This document shows, piece after piece, positions 17,911 to 24,835 of a DNA stretch of 33,738 bases. Position 1 is the first letter of the stretch, and every line of letters begins with the position of its first letter. The notes under the pieces were generated by a model. The model saw only the letters and a list, made by a program, of their open reading frames with translations, was not told the DNA's origin and made no database searches. The translations under genes were made by a program, and so were the position numbers. The stretch covers positions 1 to 33,738 of the forward strand of contig WHTW01000082.1 in the NCBI GenBank assembly GCA_009377525.1, read 5' to 3'. The stretch is from Rhodospirillales bacterium. GTDB lineage: Bacteria > Pseudomonadota > Alphaproteobacteria > Reyranellales > Reyranellaceae.

Positions 17911-17938
17911 ATATGGGGAGGGATTCGGACCTTGCAAG
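17911..17938 (-). promoter_or_regulatory. Sigma-32-type heat-shock promoter of clpB
   Basis: On the minus strand CTTGCAA (17938-17932) and CCCCATAT (17918-17911) are 13 bp apart. The known sigma-32 consensus is CTTGAAA, 11-16 bp, CCCCATNT, so all but one of the key positions match. The predicted start near 17903 leaves a leader of about 70 nt before the clpB ATG. Confidence 0.72.
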
Positions 17939-18126
17939 ACCGGATCAGGCGTGCGGCTTTTCTCGGCCAACATGCTCGGCTGTCACGTCGGCCGACAGGA
18001 CATGGATCAAGGAAACAGGGAGAATTTCATGTCTGGCGGTCATGGGCATGCAGATGGCTCGAATGAATCGGAGCCGGAGGTTGATGGCCCGCGCCAAGGT
18101 CGAGGAGCAGCATCGCGACAAGTCGC

Positions 18127-18251
18127 TAGAGCACAATCCATCCAGCTGAAATCAGCTGGATGGATTGCGCCCTGTGATACAAACATCGCCGGTGCGCGCG
18201 AATCCGATCAGATGGAACCGCGCGCGGTTCCATCTGATCGGATTCCGCTCT
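18127..18251 (+). repeat. Double-hairpin element, family 1, copy 1
   Basis: Starts TAGAGC and ends CCGCTCT. Hairpin A pairs CAATCCATCCAGCTGA with TCAGCTGGATGGATTG; a 30-odd base linker (ccctgtgatac...gccggtgcgcgc) follows; hairpin B is a 46 bp perfect palindrome built on GATGGAACCGCG/CGCGGTTCCATC. It lies inside the DUF4337 relic. Confidence 0.88.
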
Positions 18252-18350
18252 GGCCGCCTACCGCATGTTCGAATACGCCTCGGCGGCCCTTCAGCGATCG
18301 TCTTCGCTGGTGCGTCGGCTGCCTGGCTGACCATCATTTCGTGCGGCCCG

Positions 18351-18472
18351 GAGCATGATGGGTCCGGCTGGAATCAGCCGGACCCATCATGCCCTGTGGA
18401 ACCGCGATCACCGGTGCGCGAATGAGATGAGGTGGAACCGCATGCGGTTCCACCTCATCTCATTCCGCTCTA
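18351..18472 (+). repeat. Double-hairpin element, family 1, copy 2
   Basis: Starts GAGCATG and ends CCGCTCTA. Hairpin A pairs GCATGATGGGTCCGGCTG with CAGCCGGACCCATCATGC around a GAAT loop; hairpin B is a 46 bp perfect palindrome around GGTGGAACCGCA/TGCGGTTCCACC. Same orientation as copy 1, 99 nt further on, also inside the DUF4337 relic. Confidence 0.88.
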
Positions 18473-18545
18473 GGCGTCATCGGCCTCGGCTTGACGACGC
18501 TGGCGTTCGTCGCGCCGACCTTGATCCACCTGCAGGCCCAACGAA

Positions 18546-18571
18546 GAACGCCCGGCGCATGCCGGGCGTTC
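18546..18571 (-). terminator. Hairpin after the DUF4167 gene
   Basis: GAACGCCCGGC (18546-18556) and GCCGGGCGTTC (18561-18571) form a perfect 11 bp stem with a four-base loop, 24 nt after the stop codon of the DUF4167 gene. On the minus strand it is followed by only a broken T tract (TTCGTT), so termination may be partial. Confidence 0.6.
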
Positions 18572-18595
18572 TCACGACGCTCTCAAGGTGCCCGA

Positions 18596-19171
18596 TCAGC
18601 CGCGGTTGCGGCCGGTTGCCGGCGTGAATTCCGGCACCTCGGGCTGCTCGTCCGCCGCCGGATCGTCGCCGTCCGGCGCATTGCGTCCGTTTTGCAGGAA
18701 GGCGACACCGCCGAGGCCGGGCTCGTCGGCCTGCTCGTCCCGGTCGCCACCCCGCTGTTCATCGCGCTCGCCTTGGGGGTGGCCGTTGCCACTGGGCTGG
18801 TTCGGCGGGCCGCCCTGGCCTTGCTGCTGTGGTGCCTGGCCTTCCTCGCCGCCGTCGCCCCAACCCTGGTTGTTGCGTTGGCCGAAGCCGCCGGAGGCCT
18901 GGATCATGCGGAAGTAGTGGTCGGCGTACTGCCAATAGGCCTCCGCCATGATGCGATCGCCCGAGGCTGCCGCCTCGCGGGCCAGCGCCTGATACTTGTC
19001 GAAAACCTGATGGGCATTGCCCCGCACGCGGACGTCGGGCCCGCTGGAGTCAAAGAGCTGGTTTCGATTGGGCGGACGGTTGGGGTTGTGATGCTGCTTG
19101 TGATGGTGGCCGCCGCCACCGCCGCCACCATTGCGACCGCCGCGCGACCGCTGACGATTGTTTGGTCTCAT
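18596..19171 (-). CDS. DUF4167 domain protein
   Basis: A 191-residue protein with a basic, Gly/His/Asn-rich start (RPNNRQRSRGGRNGGGGGGG), then the DUF4167 core (VRGNAHQVFDKYQALAREAA, GDRIMAEAYWQYADHYFRMI, residues about 48-93), then a long low-complexity tail rich in Gly, Gln, Asp and Glu. The core is a helical hairpin; the basic N-terminus suggests RNA or nucleic-acid binding, but no function is established to my knowledge. Position next to prmC-prfA is the usual one for this alphaproteobacterial family. ATG at 19171, weak ribosome binding site. A 178 nt gap separates it from prmC. Confidence 0.88.
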   Translation of the reverse strand: MRPNNRQRSRGGRNGGGGGGGHHHKQHHNPNRPPNRNQLFDSSGPDVRVRGNAHQVFDKYQALAREAAASGDRIMAEAYWQYADHYFRMIQASGGFGQRNNQGWGDGGEEGQAPQQQGQGGPPNQPSGNGHPQGERDEQRGGDRDEQADEPGLGGVAFLQNGRNAPDGDDPAADEQPEVPEFTPATGRNRG

Positions 19172-19349
19172 TACCTAGGGCCAGTTACATGCCGGACGGG
19201 TGTTGTTCTTTGCTACCCTCTGCCCTTCGTGGGCGCCGTCAGGCCGATTTTCAGAGGGATGATCGCCCAGTGCCACCAACTGGCCCGGGCCAAGCCCCCC
19301 CAAGGGGCTGAGGTGGAACGTAGTATCATTCGGATTGGTTGCCAACCCT

Positions 19350-20237
19350 TTAATACTTCAAAGAGACCACCCGGTCGATGCCGCCGAGGTCTTTCCAGGG
19401 GGCTTCGGCCGTAAAACCTGTGGATTGGAAAATCCTATATATTTCAGGGGTTTGGCCCTCGCCAACTTCAAGGAGCAACCGGCCACCGGGGGCGACCAGC
19501 CGAGGTGCTTCGGCGGCGATCGCGCGATAGGCCGCAAGCCCGTCCGCGCCGCCGTCGAGCGCCAGCTTTGGCTCGAAACGGCTCACTTCCGGCATCAGCC
19601 CCGCGATTGCGCCAGCCTCGATGTAGGGTGGGTTGCTGACCAGCAAATCGAACGACCCGCCGATCTGCTCGCGCCAGCCCGGCTGGCGCCAGTCGCCCAG
19701 CAGGAGTTCAGCCCGCGCGCCTACTCCCAGAGCAGCAGCGTTGGTCCGGGCAACGGCGAGCGCCGCCTCGGACACTTCCAGCCCGACGCCGCGAGCGGCA
19801 GGAAACTCGCGCAACAGCGTCAGCAACAGGCATCCCGAGCCCAAGCCGAGATCGAGGATCCGCCAGGACCGGTCACGGTCGGCCAGCAGCGACAGCGCCG
19901 CCTCGATGACCGTCTCGCTGTCGGGCCGCGGCACCAGCACGGCCGGCGAGACCTTGAACGGCAGGCCCCAGAACTCGCGCTCGCCCAGGATGTAGGCCAT
20001 GGGCTCGCGCTGGATCCGCCGCGCCGTCAGCTCGCGCAGGGCTGCGGCGGTGGTGGCGGGTGCTGCCTCATTGCCGCGCGCAATCAGCTGCTCGACCGAC
20101 AGGCCAGCCGCGTGGGCCAACAGCAGGCGTGCTTCGAAGCGGACATTGTCGAGGCCCGCGGCCGACAGTGCCGCCGCCGCGTCGCGCAGCAGGCTGTCGT
20201 AGGTCGCCCCAAAACCGGCGGTCGGGCCGGCGGTCAG
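19350..20237 (-). CDS. prmC: Release factor glutamine methyltransferase PrmC
   Basis: Methylates the Gln of the GGQ motif of release factors. The SAM-binding motif LDLGLGSGCLL and the substrate-Gln motif NPPY (in LLVSNPPYIEAGAI) are present, with the usual EPMAYILGEREFWGLPF. The first ATG/GTG/TTG in the frame is a TTG at 20120, but about 39 residues upstream (LLRDAAAALSAAGLDNVRFE) clearly belong to the PrmC N-terminal helical domain. No canonical start exists further upstream in this frame. The best candidate is a CTG at 20237 that overlaps the prfA stop (CTGA), giving 295 residues and tight translational coupling. End and identity are firm; the start is inferred. Confidence 0.9.
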   Translation of the reverse strand: MTAGPTAGFGATYDSLLRDAAAALSAAGLDNVRFEARLLLAHAAGLSVEQLIARGNEAAPATTAAALRELTARRIQREPMAYILGEREFWGLPFKVSPAVLVPRPDSETVIEAALSLLADRDRSWRILDLGLGSGCLLLTLLREFPAARGVGLEVSEAALAVARTNAAALGVGARAELLLGDWRQPGWREQIGGSFDLLVSNPPYIEAGAIAGLMPEVSRFEPKLALDGGADGLAAYRAIAAEAPRLVAPGGRLLLEVGEGQTPEIYRIFQSTGFTAEAPWKDLGGIDRVVSLKY

Positions 20238-21298
20238 GCCGCGAGCTCCGCCAGCCGGCCCGCCTCGTCGTCGGCGATCAGCGCATCGATGATCTCGTCG
20301 AGGGCGCGACCCTCCATCACCTCGTCGAGCTTGTAGAGCGTGAGGTTGATGCGGTGGTCGGTGACGCGGCTTTGCGGGAAGTTGTAGGTGCGGATGCGCT
20401 CGCTGCGATCGCCGCTGCCGACCTGGCCCTTGCGGTCGGCGGCGCGGGCATCGTCGCGGCGCTGGCGCTCGGCGTCGTAGAGGCGGGCGCGCAGGATCTT
20501 CATCGCCTTGGCGCGGTTCTTGTGCTGGCTCTTCTCGTCCTGCTGGCTCACCACCACGCCGGTCGGGATGTGGGTGATGCGCACGGCCGAGTCCGTTGTG
20601 TTGACCGACTGGCCGCCCGGGCCGGACGAGCGGAAGACGTCGATGCGCAGGTCCTTCTCGTCGATCTTGACGTCGAATTCCTCGGCCTCGGGCAGCACCG
20701 CCACCGTTGCGGCCGAGGTATGGATGCGGCCCTGGGCCTCGGTGGCCGGCACGCGCTGCACGCGGTGCACGCCGGATTCGAACTTCAGCCGGGCGAACAC
20801 GCCGCGGCCCGAGACGGTGGCGATCGCCTCCTTGTAGCCGCCGATGCCGGTGTCGGCGAGCTCCATGACCTCGAAGCGCCAGCCATGCTCGGCGGCATAG
20901 CGCTGGTACATGCGGAACAGATCGGCGGCGAAAAGGGCGGCCTCGTCGCCGCCGGTGCCGGCGCGGATCTCCAGGATGGCGTTCTTCTCGTCGGCCGCGT
21001 CCTTGGGCAGCAGCATGCGCTTCACGGCGCGCTCAAGATCGGGCAGGCGCTTTTTCAGCGCCGCCGCCTCTTCCTCGGCCATGGCTTTCATGTCGGGATC
21101 GGCGGCCAGCGCCTCCGCGTCCTTCAGTTCCTGCTCGGCCTTTCGCCATTCGCCGATCGCCTCGACCAGCGGCCCGAGGTCGGAATACTCCTTCGATGCC
21201 GCGACGAACTTCTGCGAATCGAGATTGCCGCCCGACAGGCTGGCCTGGAGCTCGGCGTAGCGGGCGGTGATCTGGTCGAGTTTGTGCAGCAGCGACAT
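20234..21298 (-). CDS. prfA: Peptide chain release factor 1
   Basis: RF1 of 354 residues, releasing peptides at UAA and UAG. The GGQ motif is at 228-230 (SSGPGGQSVNTTDSAV) and the RF1-specific codon-reading tripeptide is PAT at 184-186 (RVPATEAQGRIHT). The ATG at 21298 gives the standard N-terminus (LLHKLDQITARYAELQA); an in-frame start 18 codons earlier adds unrelated residues. No strong ribosome binding site is seen. It overlaps the coding frame of prmC, whose product modifies it. A divergent nucleotidyltransferase gene starts 89 nt upstream. Confidence 0.96.
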   Translation of the reverse strand: MSLLHKLDQITARYAELQASLSGGNLDSQKFVAASKEYSDLGPLVEAIGEWRKAEQELKDAEALAADPDMKAMAEEEAAALKKRLPDLERAVKRMLLPKDAADEKNAILEIRAGTGGDEAALFAADLFRMYQRYAAEHGWRFEVMELADTGIGGYKEAIATVSGRGVFARLKFESGVHRVQRVPATEAQGRIHTSAATVAVLPEAEEFDVKIDEKDLRIDVFRSSGPGGQSVNTTDSAVRITHIPTGVVVSQQDEKSQHKNRAKAMKILRARLYDAERQRRDDARAADRKGQVGSGDRSERIRTYNFPQSRVTDHRINLTLYKLDEVMEGRALDEIIDALIADDEAGRLAELAA

Positions 21299-21387
21299 GG
21301 GAGGCCGGTCGTTACACAAATTCACAACGACGCGCAAATACCACGATGGCAACGGCCGATTCGCGTCCCCTATGCTATGCTTTTGCC

Positions 21388-21702
21388 ATGGCCAAGGACC
21401 TGACTATCCCGCACGAATTCAAGCGTCGCCTCCTGCAGGCGATGCCGCGACGTCGCGTGGCCAAGGTCGTGCTCTATGGCTCCCGCGCACGGGGCGACGC
21501 GCGTCGGGATTCGGACTGGGATCTGGCGGTGTTCGTGCGCGGCCGCCCGACGCCACGCGACCGGTCTATTTTGTCATTCATCAGCTATGACCTGACGATA
21601 GAAACAGGCGCCTTCATTCAAGCAATCCCTCTGCCGGCCAAGCACGAGCGGCTGGACTACAGCTTCTACCGGAATGTGTGGGCAGACGGCATTGCAGTAT
21701 GA
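21388..21702 (+). CDS. MNT-type nucleotidyltransferase (probable antitoxin)
   Basis: A 104-residue minimal nucleotidyltransferase. The signature GSRARGDARRDSDWDLAVF (residues about 31-49) matches GS-x10-DxD, the metal- and nucleotide-binding motif of pol-beta-like MNT proteins. In HEPN/MNT pairs such proteins neutralise the HEPN partner by adding AMP to a Tyr. It overlaps the next gene by four bases (ATGA), typical of a toxin-antitoxin operon. ATG at 21388 follows TTTTGCC with no clear ribosome binding site; the frame is open upstream to 21346. The pair lies between prfA and hisS, where it is not expected as part of housekeeping gene order. Confidence 0.85.
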   Translation: MAKDLTIPHEFKRRLLQAMPRRRVAKVVLYGSRARGDARRDSDWDLAVFVRGRPTPRDRSILSFISYDLTIETGAFIQAIPLPAKHERLDYSFYRNVWADGIAV

Positions 21703-22097
21703 GCGACGAGCGCCAGCTTCATATGCAAAAGGCCGGGCGGTTTCTGCGTTCAGTAAACAGACGTGCGCCATCCGACGAACCCGAAGCTGTCGCCTCGACG
21801 GCATACTACGCGATGCACCATGCAGCCTGTGCAGTCCTCTTGCATCACGGCAAGTCGTTGCCAAAGACTCATTCCTCGTTGATCGGGCTGTTTGGCCTCG
21901 TCGTGCGCGACCTCGGACCCGAGGGTCGGGAAGCCGGAGCCGCGCTGCACAACGCATTTGAAACTCGTTCCACCGGAGACTATTCGGCGGCCGTCCGCCT
22001 AACCCGAGCCGACGCCATTGCGGCTCGCGAGGCGGCGCAAAGCTTCGTAGCCTATTGCCGGACGCTGCAGAGAAAATCCCCGCAGCGTCGCAAGTAG
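21699..22097 (+). CDS. HEPN-domain protein (probable toxin partner)
   Basis: A 132-residue helical HEPN-domain protein of the PF05168 type. Characteristic stretches are EAVASTAYYAMHHAACAVLL (about 30-48), LPKTHSSLIGLF (55-66) and ETRSTGDYSAA (88-98). A possible Rx4-6H ribonuclease motif is R77-x6-H84 (REAGAALH), but its position relative to the family motif cannot be fixed by eye, and the R-x4-Y at 90-95 could be the site modified by the partner. The ATG at 21699 overlaps the nucleotidyltransferase stop. It ends two bases before the convergent hisS stop codon. Role as a toxin is inferred from the pairing. Confidence 0.82.
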   Translation: MSDERQLHMQKAGRFLRSVNRRAPSDEPEAVASTAYYAMHHAACAVLLHHGKSLPKTHSSLIGLFGLVVRDLGPEGREAGAALHNAFETRSTGDYSAAVRLTRADAIAAREAAQSFVAYCRTLQRKSPQRRK

Positions 22098-22099
22098 AA

Positions 22100-23341
22100 T
22101 TAGACCTTCAAAGCCCCCGCCAAAGCATCCAGCGCCACTTCGCGCTGCTCGCCGCTGTCGAGGTCCTTCAGCTGCGCAACGCCCTTGGCGAGTTCGTCGT
22201 CCCCGATGATCAGGACGGCACGGGCGTTGAGCTTGTTGGCGCGCTGCATACGCCGTTTCATGTTGCCGCGGTAGTCCTGCTCGACGGTGATGCCCTGGCG
22301 GCGCAGGGACCGCGCAAGACCGAGCGCCCTGGTTTCGGCCGCAGCGCCCAGCGGCGCGATGACGACGGGCCGCGGCAGCGGCGCCGGCTCGTTGCACAGC
22401 ATGACCAGCCGCTCGATGCCGCCGGCCCAGCCGATGCCGGCGGTCGGCGGGCCGCCCAGCTCGGCGATCAGGCCGTCATAGCGGCCGCCGCCCAGCACCG
22501 TCCCTTGGGCGCCGATGTGGCTGGTCACGAACTCGAAGGCGGTGTGGGTGTAGTAGTCGAGGCCACGCACCAGCGCGGGATCGACCTCGAACGGCACGCC
22601 GGCGGCCGCCAGGCCGTCCTTCACCGCGGAGAAGAAATCCCGGCTCGCCTGGTTCAGGTGGTCGGCGAAGGATGGCGCGCCGGCGTTGATCGCCTTGTCG
22701 CCCTCGTCCTTGCTGTCGAGGATGCGCAGGGGATTGCGCTGCAGGCGGTCGCGCGAATCCTCGGAAAGCCTGGCGATGTGGGCGGCGTAGTAGTCGACCA
22801 GCACCTTGCGGTAGCCGGCACGGCTTTCCGGATCGCCCAGCGAGTTCAGCTTGAGCACGCAACGGTCGAGGATGCCCAGGCGGTCGAGGATGTCGGCCGC
22901 CACCGAGATCACCTCGATGTCCGCCCCCGGCTCGGGCGCACCCAGCACTTCCAGGTCGATCTGATGGAACTGGCGCTGACGGCCCTTCTGCGGCCGCTCG
23001 TAGCGGAACATCGGTCCCGCGGCGAAGAGCTTCAGCGGCAGCTGCTGGCTGAGCTCGCCGTTGGACACGAAAGCGCGGCAGATGCCGGCGGTGTACTCCG
23101 GCCGCAGCGTCAGCGATTCGCCACCGCGGTCGGTGAAGGTGTACATCTCCTTGGAGACGACGTCGGTCGTCTCGCCGATGCCGCGAGCAAACAGCTCGGT
23201 GAACTCGAAGATGGGCGTGGCCATCTCGCGATAGCCATAGAGGCGCGCCACGTCGCGCGCCGTGTCGATGACGTGCGCGAAGCGCCGGTATTCGTCGGGA
23301 AGAAGGTCGTGCGTGCCGCGCACGGGCTGCAGCTTGCTCAC
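22100..23341 (-). CDS. hisS: Histidyl-tRNA synthetase
   Basis: A class II aminoacyl-tRNA synthetase of 413 residues charging tRNA-His. Visible: motif 2 region (FRYERPQKGRQRQFHQIDLE), the HisRS-specific LVRGLDYYTHTAFEFV (HisA-type) and LGGGRYDGLIAELGGPPTAG, plus the C-terminal anticodon-binding domain (PRPVVIAPLG, KLNARAVLIIGDDEL). The start is a GTG at 23341 giving SKLQPVRGTHDLLPDEYRRF; AAGG lies about ten bases upstream. A double-hairpin repeat (23388-23514) lies between it and ispG on the same strand. Confidence 0.96.
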   Translation of the reverse strand: MSKLQPVRGTHDLLPDEYRRFAHVIDTARDVARLYGYREMATPIFEFTELFARGIGETTDVVSKEMYTFTDRGGESLTLRPEYTAGICRAFVSNGELSQQLPLKLFAAGPMFRYERPQKGRQRQFHQIDLEVLGAPEPGADIEVISVAADILDRLGILDRCVLKLNSLGDPESRAGYRKVLVDYYAAHIARLSEDSRDRLQRNPLRILDSKDEGDKAINAGAPSFADHLNQASRDFFSAVKDGLAAAGVPFEVDPALVRGLDYYTHTAFEFVTSHIGAQGTVLGGGRYDGLIAELGGPPTAGIGWAGGIERLVMLCNEPAPLPRPVVIAPLGAAAETRALGLARSLRRQGITVEQDYRGNMKRRMQRANKLNARAVLIIGDDELAKGVAQLKDLDSGEQREVALDALAGALKV

Positions 23342-23387
23342 GGGAAATCGCCTTGGATTGATCGTCGAAGAAGAGGGCGGAAAGCGC

Positions 23388-23514
23388 TAAAGCACATCCC
23401 GTCCGGCTGGAATCAGCCGGACGGGATGTGCCCTGTGAAACCGAGATCACCAGTACGCGAGTTTCCGGATGCATGGAACCGCTTCGCGGTTCCATGCATC
23501 CGGAAACCGCTCTA
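23388..23514 (+). repeat. Double-hairpin element, family 1, copy 3
   Basis: Starts TAAAGC, ends CCGCTCTA. Hairpin A: GCACATCCCGTCCGGCTG with its exact complement around GAAT. Hairpin B: GTTTCCGGATGCATGGAACC with its exact complement, 22 bp stem and three-base loop. It fills most of the hisS-ispG gap, and its right end supplies the ispG stop codon (TAG at 23514-23512). Confidence 0.9.
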
Positions 23515-24648
23515 CTCGGCGGCGGCGCGGTGTCGCTCGGCCTCCGCCGCCTTCGCAGCCTCGATCTCGGCCGCCTTCTTCTCGATCATGCCGGCCAGGT
23601 GCTCGACGATGTCGGCGTCCTTCAGCCGATGGTGCGGCACGCCCGCGACATAGACCTGGTGGGTGCCGTTGCCGCCGCCGGTGAAGCCGATGTCGGTCTC
23701 GCGCGCCTCGCCAGGCCCGTTCACCACGCAGCCGATCACCGACACCGTCATGGGCGTGGTGATGTGGGCGACACGCTTCTCCAGCGCCTCGACGGTGCGG
23801 ATGACGTCGTATTGCTGGCGCGCGCAGGATGGGCAGGAGATGATGTTGACGCCGCGATGACGCAGGTTGAGCGCCTTCAGGAGCTCGAAGGCGACCCGCA
23901 CCTCTTCCTCGGGCTCGGCCGACAGCGAGACGCGGACGGTGTCGCCGATGCCGGCCCACAGGAGCGAGCCCAGGCCGATCGACGACTTCACCGTGCCGGT
24001 GCGCAGCGCGCCCGCCTCGGTGATGCCGATATGAAGGGGATAGTCGCAGGCGTCGGCGAGCTGCTGGTAGGCCGCCACCGCGAGGAAGACGTCCGACGCC
24101 TTCACGCTGATCTTGAATTCGTGGAAATCGTGATCCTGCAGGATGCGGGCATGGTCCAGCGCGCTCTCGACCATCGCCTCCGGGCAGGGCTCGCCGTACT
24201 TCTCCAGCAGGTCCTTCTCGAGCGAGCCGGCATTGACGCCGATGCGCATCGAGCAGCCATGGTCCTTGGCCGCCTGGACCACCTCGCGCACCCGCTCGGC
24301 GCTGCCGATGTTGCCGGGGTTGATGCGCAGGCAGGCCGCGCCCGCCTTGGCCGCCTCGATGGCGCGCCGGTAGTGGAAATGGATGTCGGCCACGATCGGC
24401 ACCTTCGACGCCGTGACGATGGCGGACAGCGCCGCCGTCGAGGCCTCGTCGGGGCAGGAAACCCGCACGATATCGACGCCGGCCTCCTCCGACCGGCGGA
24501 TCTGGTCGATCGTCGCCTGGGCATCGGCGGTCAGCGTGTTGGTCATGGTCTGGACCGTGATCGGCGAATCGCCGCCGACCGGAACGGACCCGACCATGAT
24601 GCGCCGCGACTTGCGGCGCATGATGTCGCGATAGGGCCTGATGCTCAT
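23512..24648 (-). CDS. ispG: 4-hydroxy-3-methylbut-2-enyl diphosphate synthase IspG
   Basis: The [4Fe-4S] enzyme of the MEP isoprenoid pathway that converts MEcPP to HMBPP. 378 residues from the ATG at 24648. The cluster ligands are C272 and C275 (ISCPSCARQQYDV) and C307 (VIGCVVNGPGEA), with the conserved E314. The TIM-barrel part shows MTNTLTADAQATIDQI, VPIVADIHFHYRRA and LRINPGNIGS. The C-terminal end is an Ala/Glu-rich helix whose TAG stop is formed by the edge of a palindromic repeat, so the last residues may not be the ancestral ones. An in-frame stretch upstream to 25044 is antisense to other sequence and is rejected. Confidence 0.95.
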   Translation of the reverse strand: MSIRPYRDIMRRKSRRIMVGSVPVGGDSPITVQTMTNTLTADAQATIDQIRRSEEAGVDIVRVSCPDEASTAALSAIVTASKVPIVADIHFHYRRAIEAAKAGAACLRINPGNIGSAERVREVVQAAKDHGCSMRIGVNAGSLEKDLLEKYGEPCPEAMVESALDHARILQDHDFHEFKISVKASDVFLAVAAYQQLADACDYPLHIGITEAGALRTGTVKSSIGLGSLLWAGIGDTVRVSLSAEPEEEVRVAFELLKALNLRHRGVNIISCPSCARQQYDVIRTVEALEKRVAHITTPMTVSVIGCVVNGPGEARETDIGFTGGGNGTHQVYVAGVPHHRLKDADIVEHLAGMIEKKAAEIEAAKAAEAERHRAAAE

Positions 24649-24711
24649 GCCGCAAATGTAGTCGCGCCGGCCGAACATATCCAGCCGACGCCAGGAATCT
24701 TGGTGATGCTG

Positions 24712-24835
24712 GAGCGGTTTCCGATCAGGTGGAACCGCGAGCGGTTCCACCTGGTCGGAAACGCGCGCACGGGGGATGCTGGTTTCACAGGGCACATTCC
24801 GTCCAGCTGATCCCAGCCGGACGGAATGTGCTCTA
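24712..24835 (-). repeat. Double-hairpin element, family 1, copy 4
   Basis: Inverted orientation. On the minus strand it starts TAGAGCAC and ends CCGCTCC. Hairpin A: GCACATTCCGTCCGGCTG paired with CAGCTGGACGGAATGTGC (one G-T pair). Hairpin B: 22 bp arms around GTGGAACCGC, one mismatch. It supplies the TAG stop codon of the RodZ-like gene (24835-24833) and separates it from ispG. Confidence 0.88.

Larger units (their letters stand above)
18029..18540 (+). pseudogene. DUF4337 gene broken by deletions and two palindromic insertions
   Basis: An ATG at 18029 with AGGGAG six bases before starts MSGGHGHADGSN, a DUF4337-like N-terminus. The first membrane segment and about 100 residues are missing; ESEPE and LMARAKVEEQHRDKS follow in two frames. 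After repeat copy 1 the sequence resumes as LAAYRMFEYASAALQ; a four-base loss then shifts to IVFAGASAAWLTIISCGP; after repeat copy 2 it resumes as LGVIGLGLTTLAFVAPTLIH. The order matches a DUF4337 protein (cytoplasmic helix, FEYA, two C-terminal membrane helices). Removing 18128-18251 and 18351-18469 rejoins the flanks in phase at both sites, so both repeats look like true insertions. The natural 3' end is not clear. Function of the family unknown. Confidence 0.7.

Noticed and set aside
19350..20120. TTG at 20120 as the start of prmC
   Set aside because: It would remove the conserved N-terminal helical domain that is clearly encoded upstream in the same frame.
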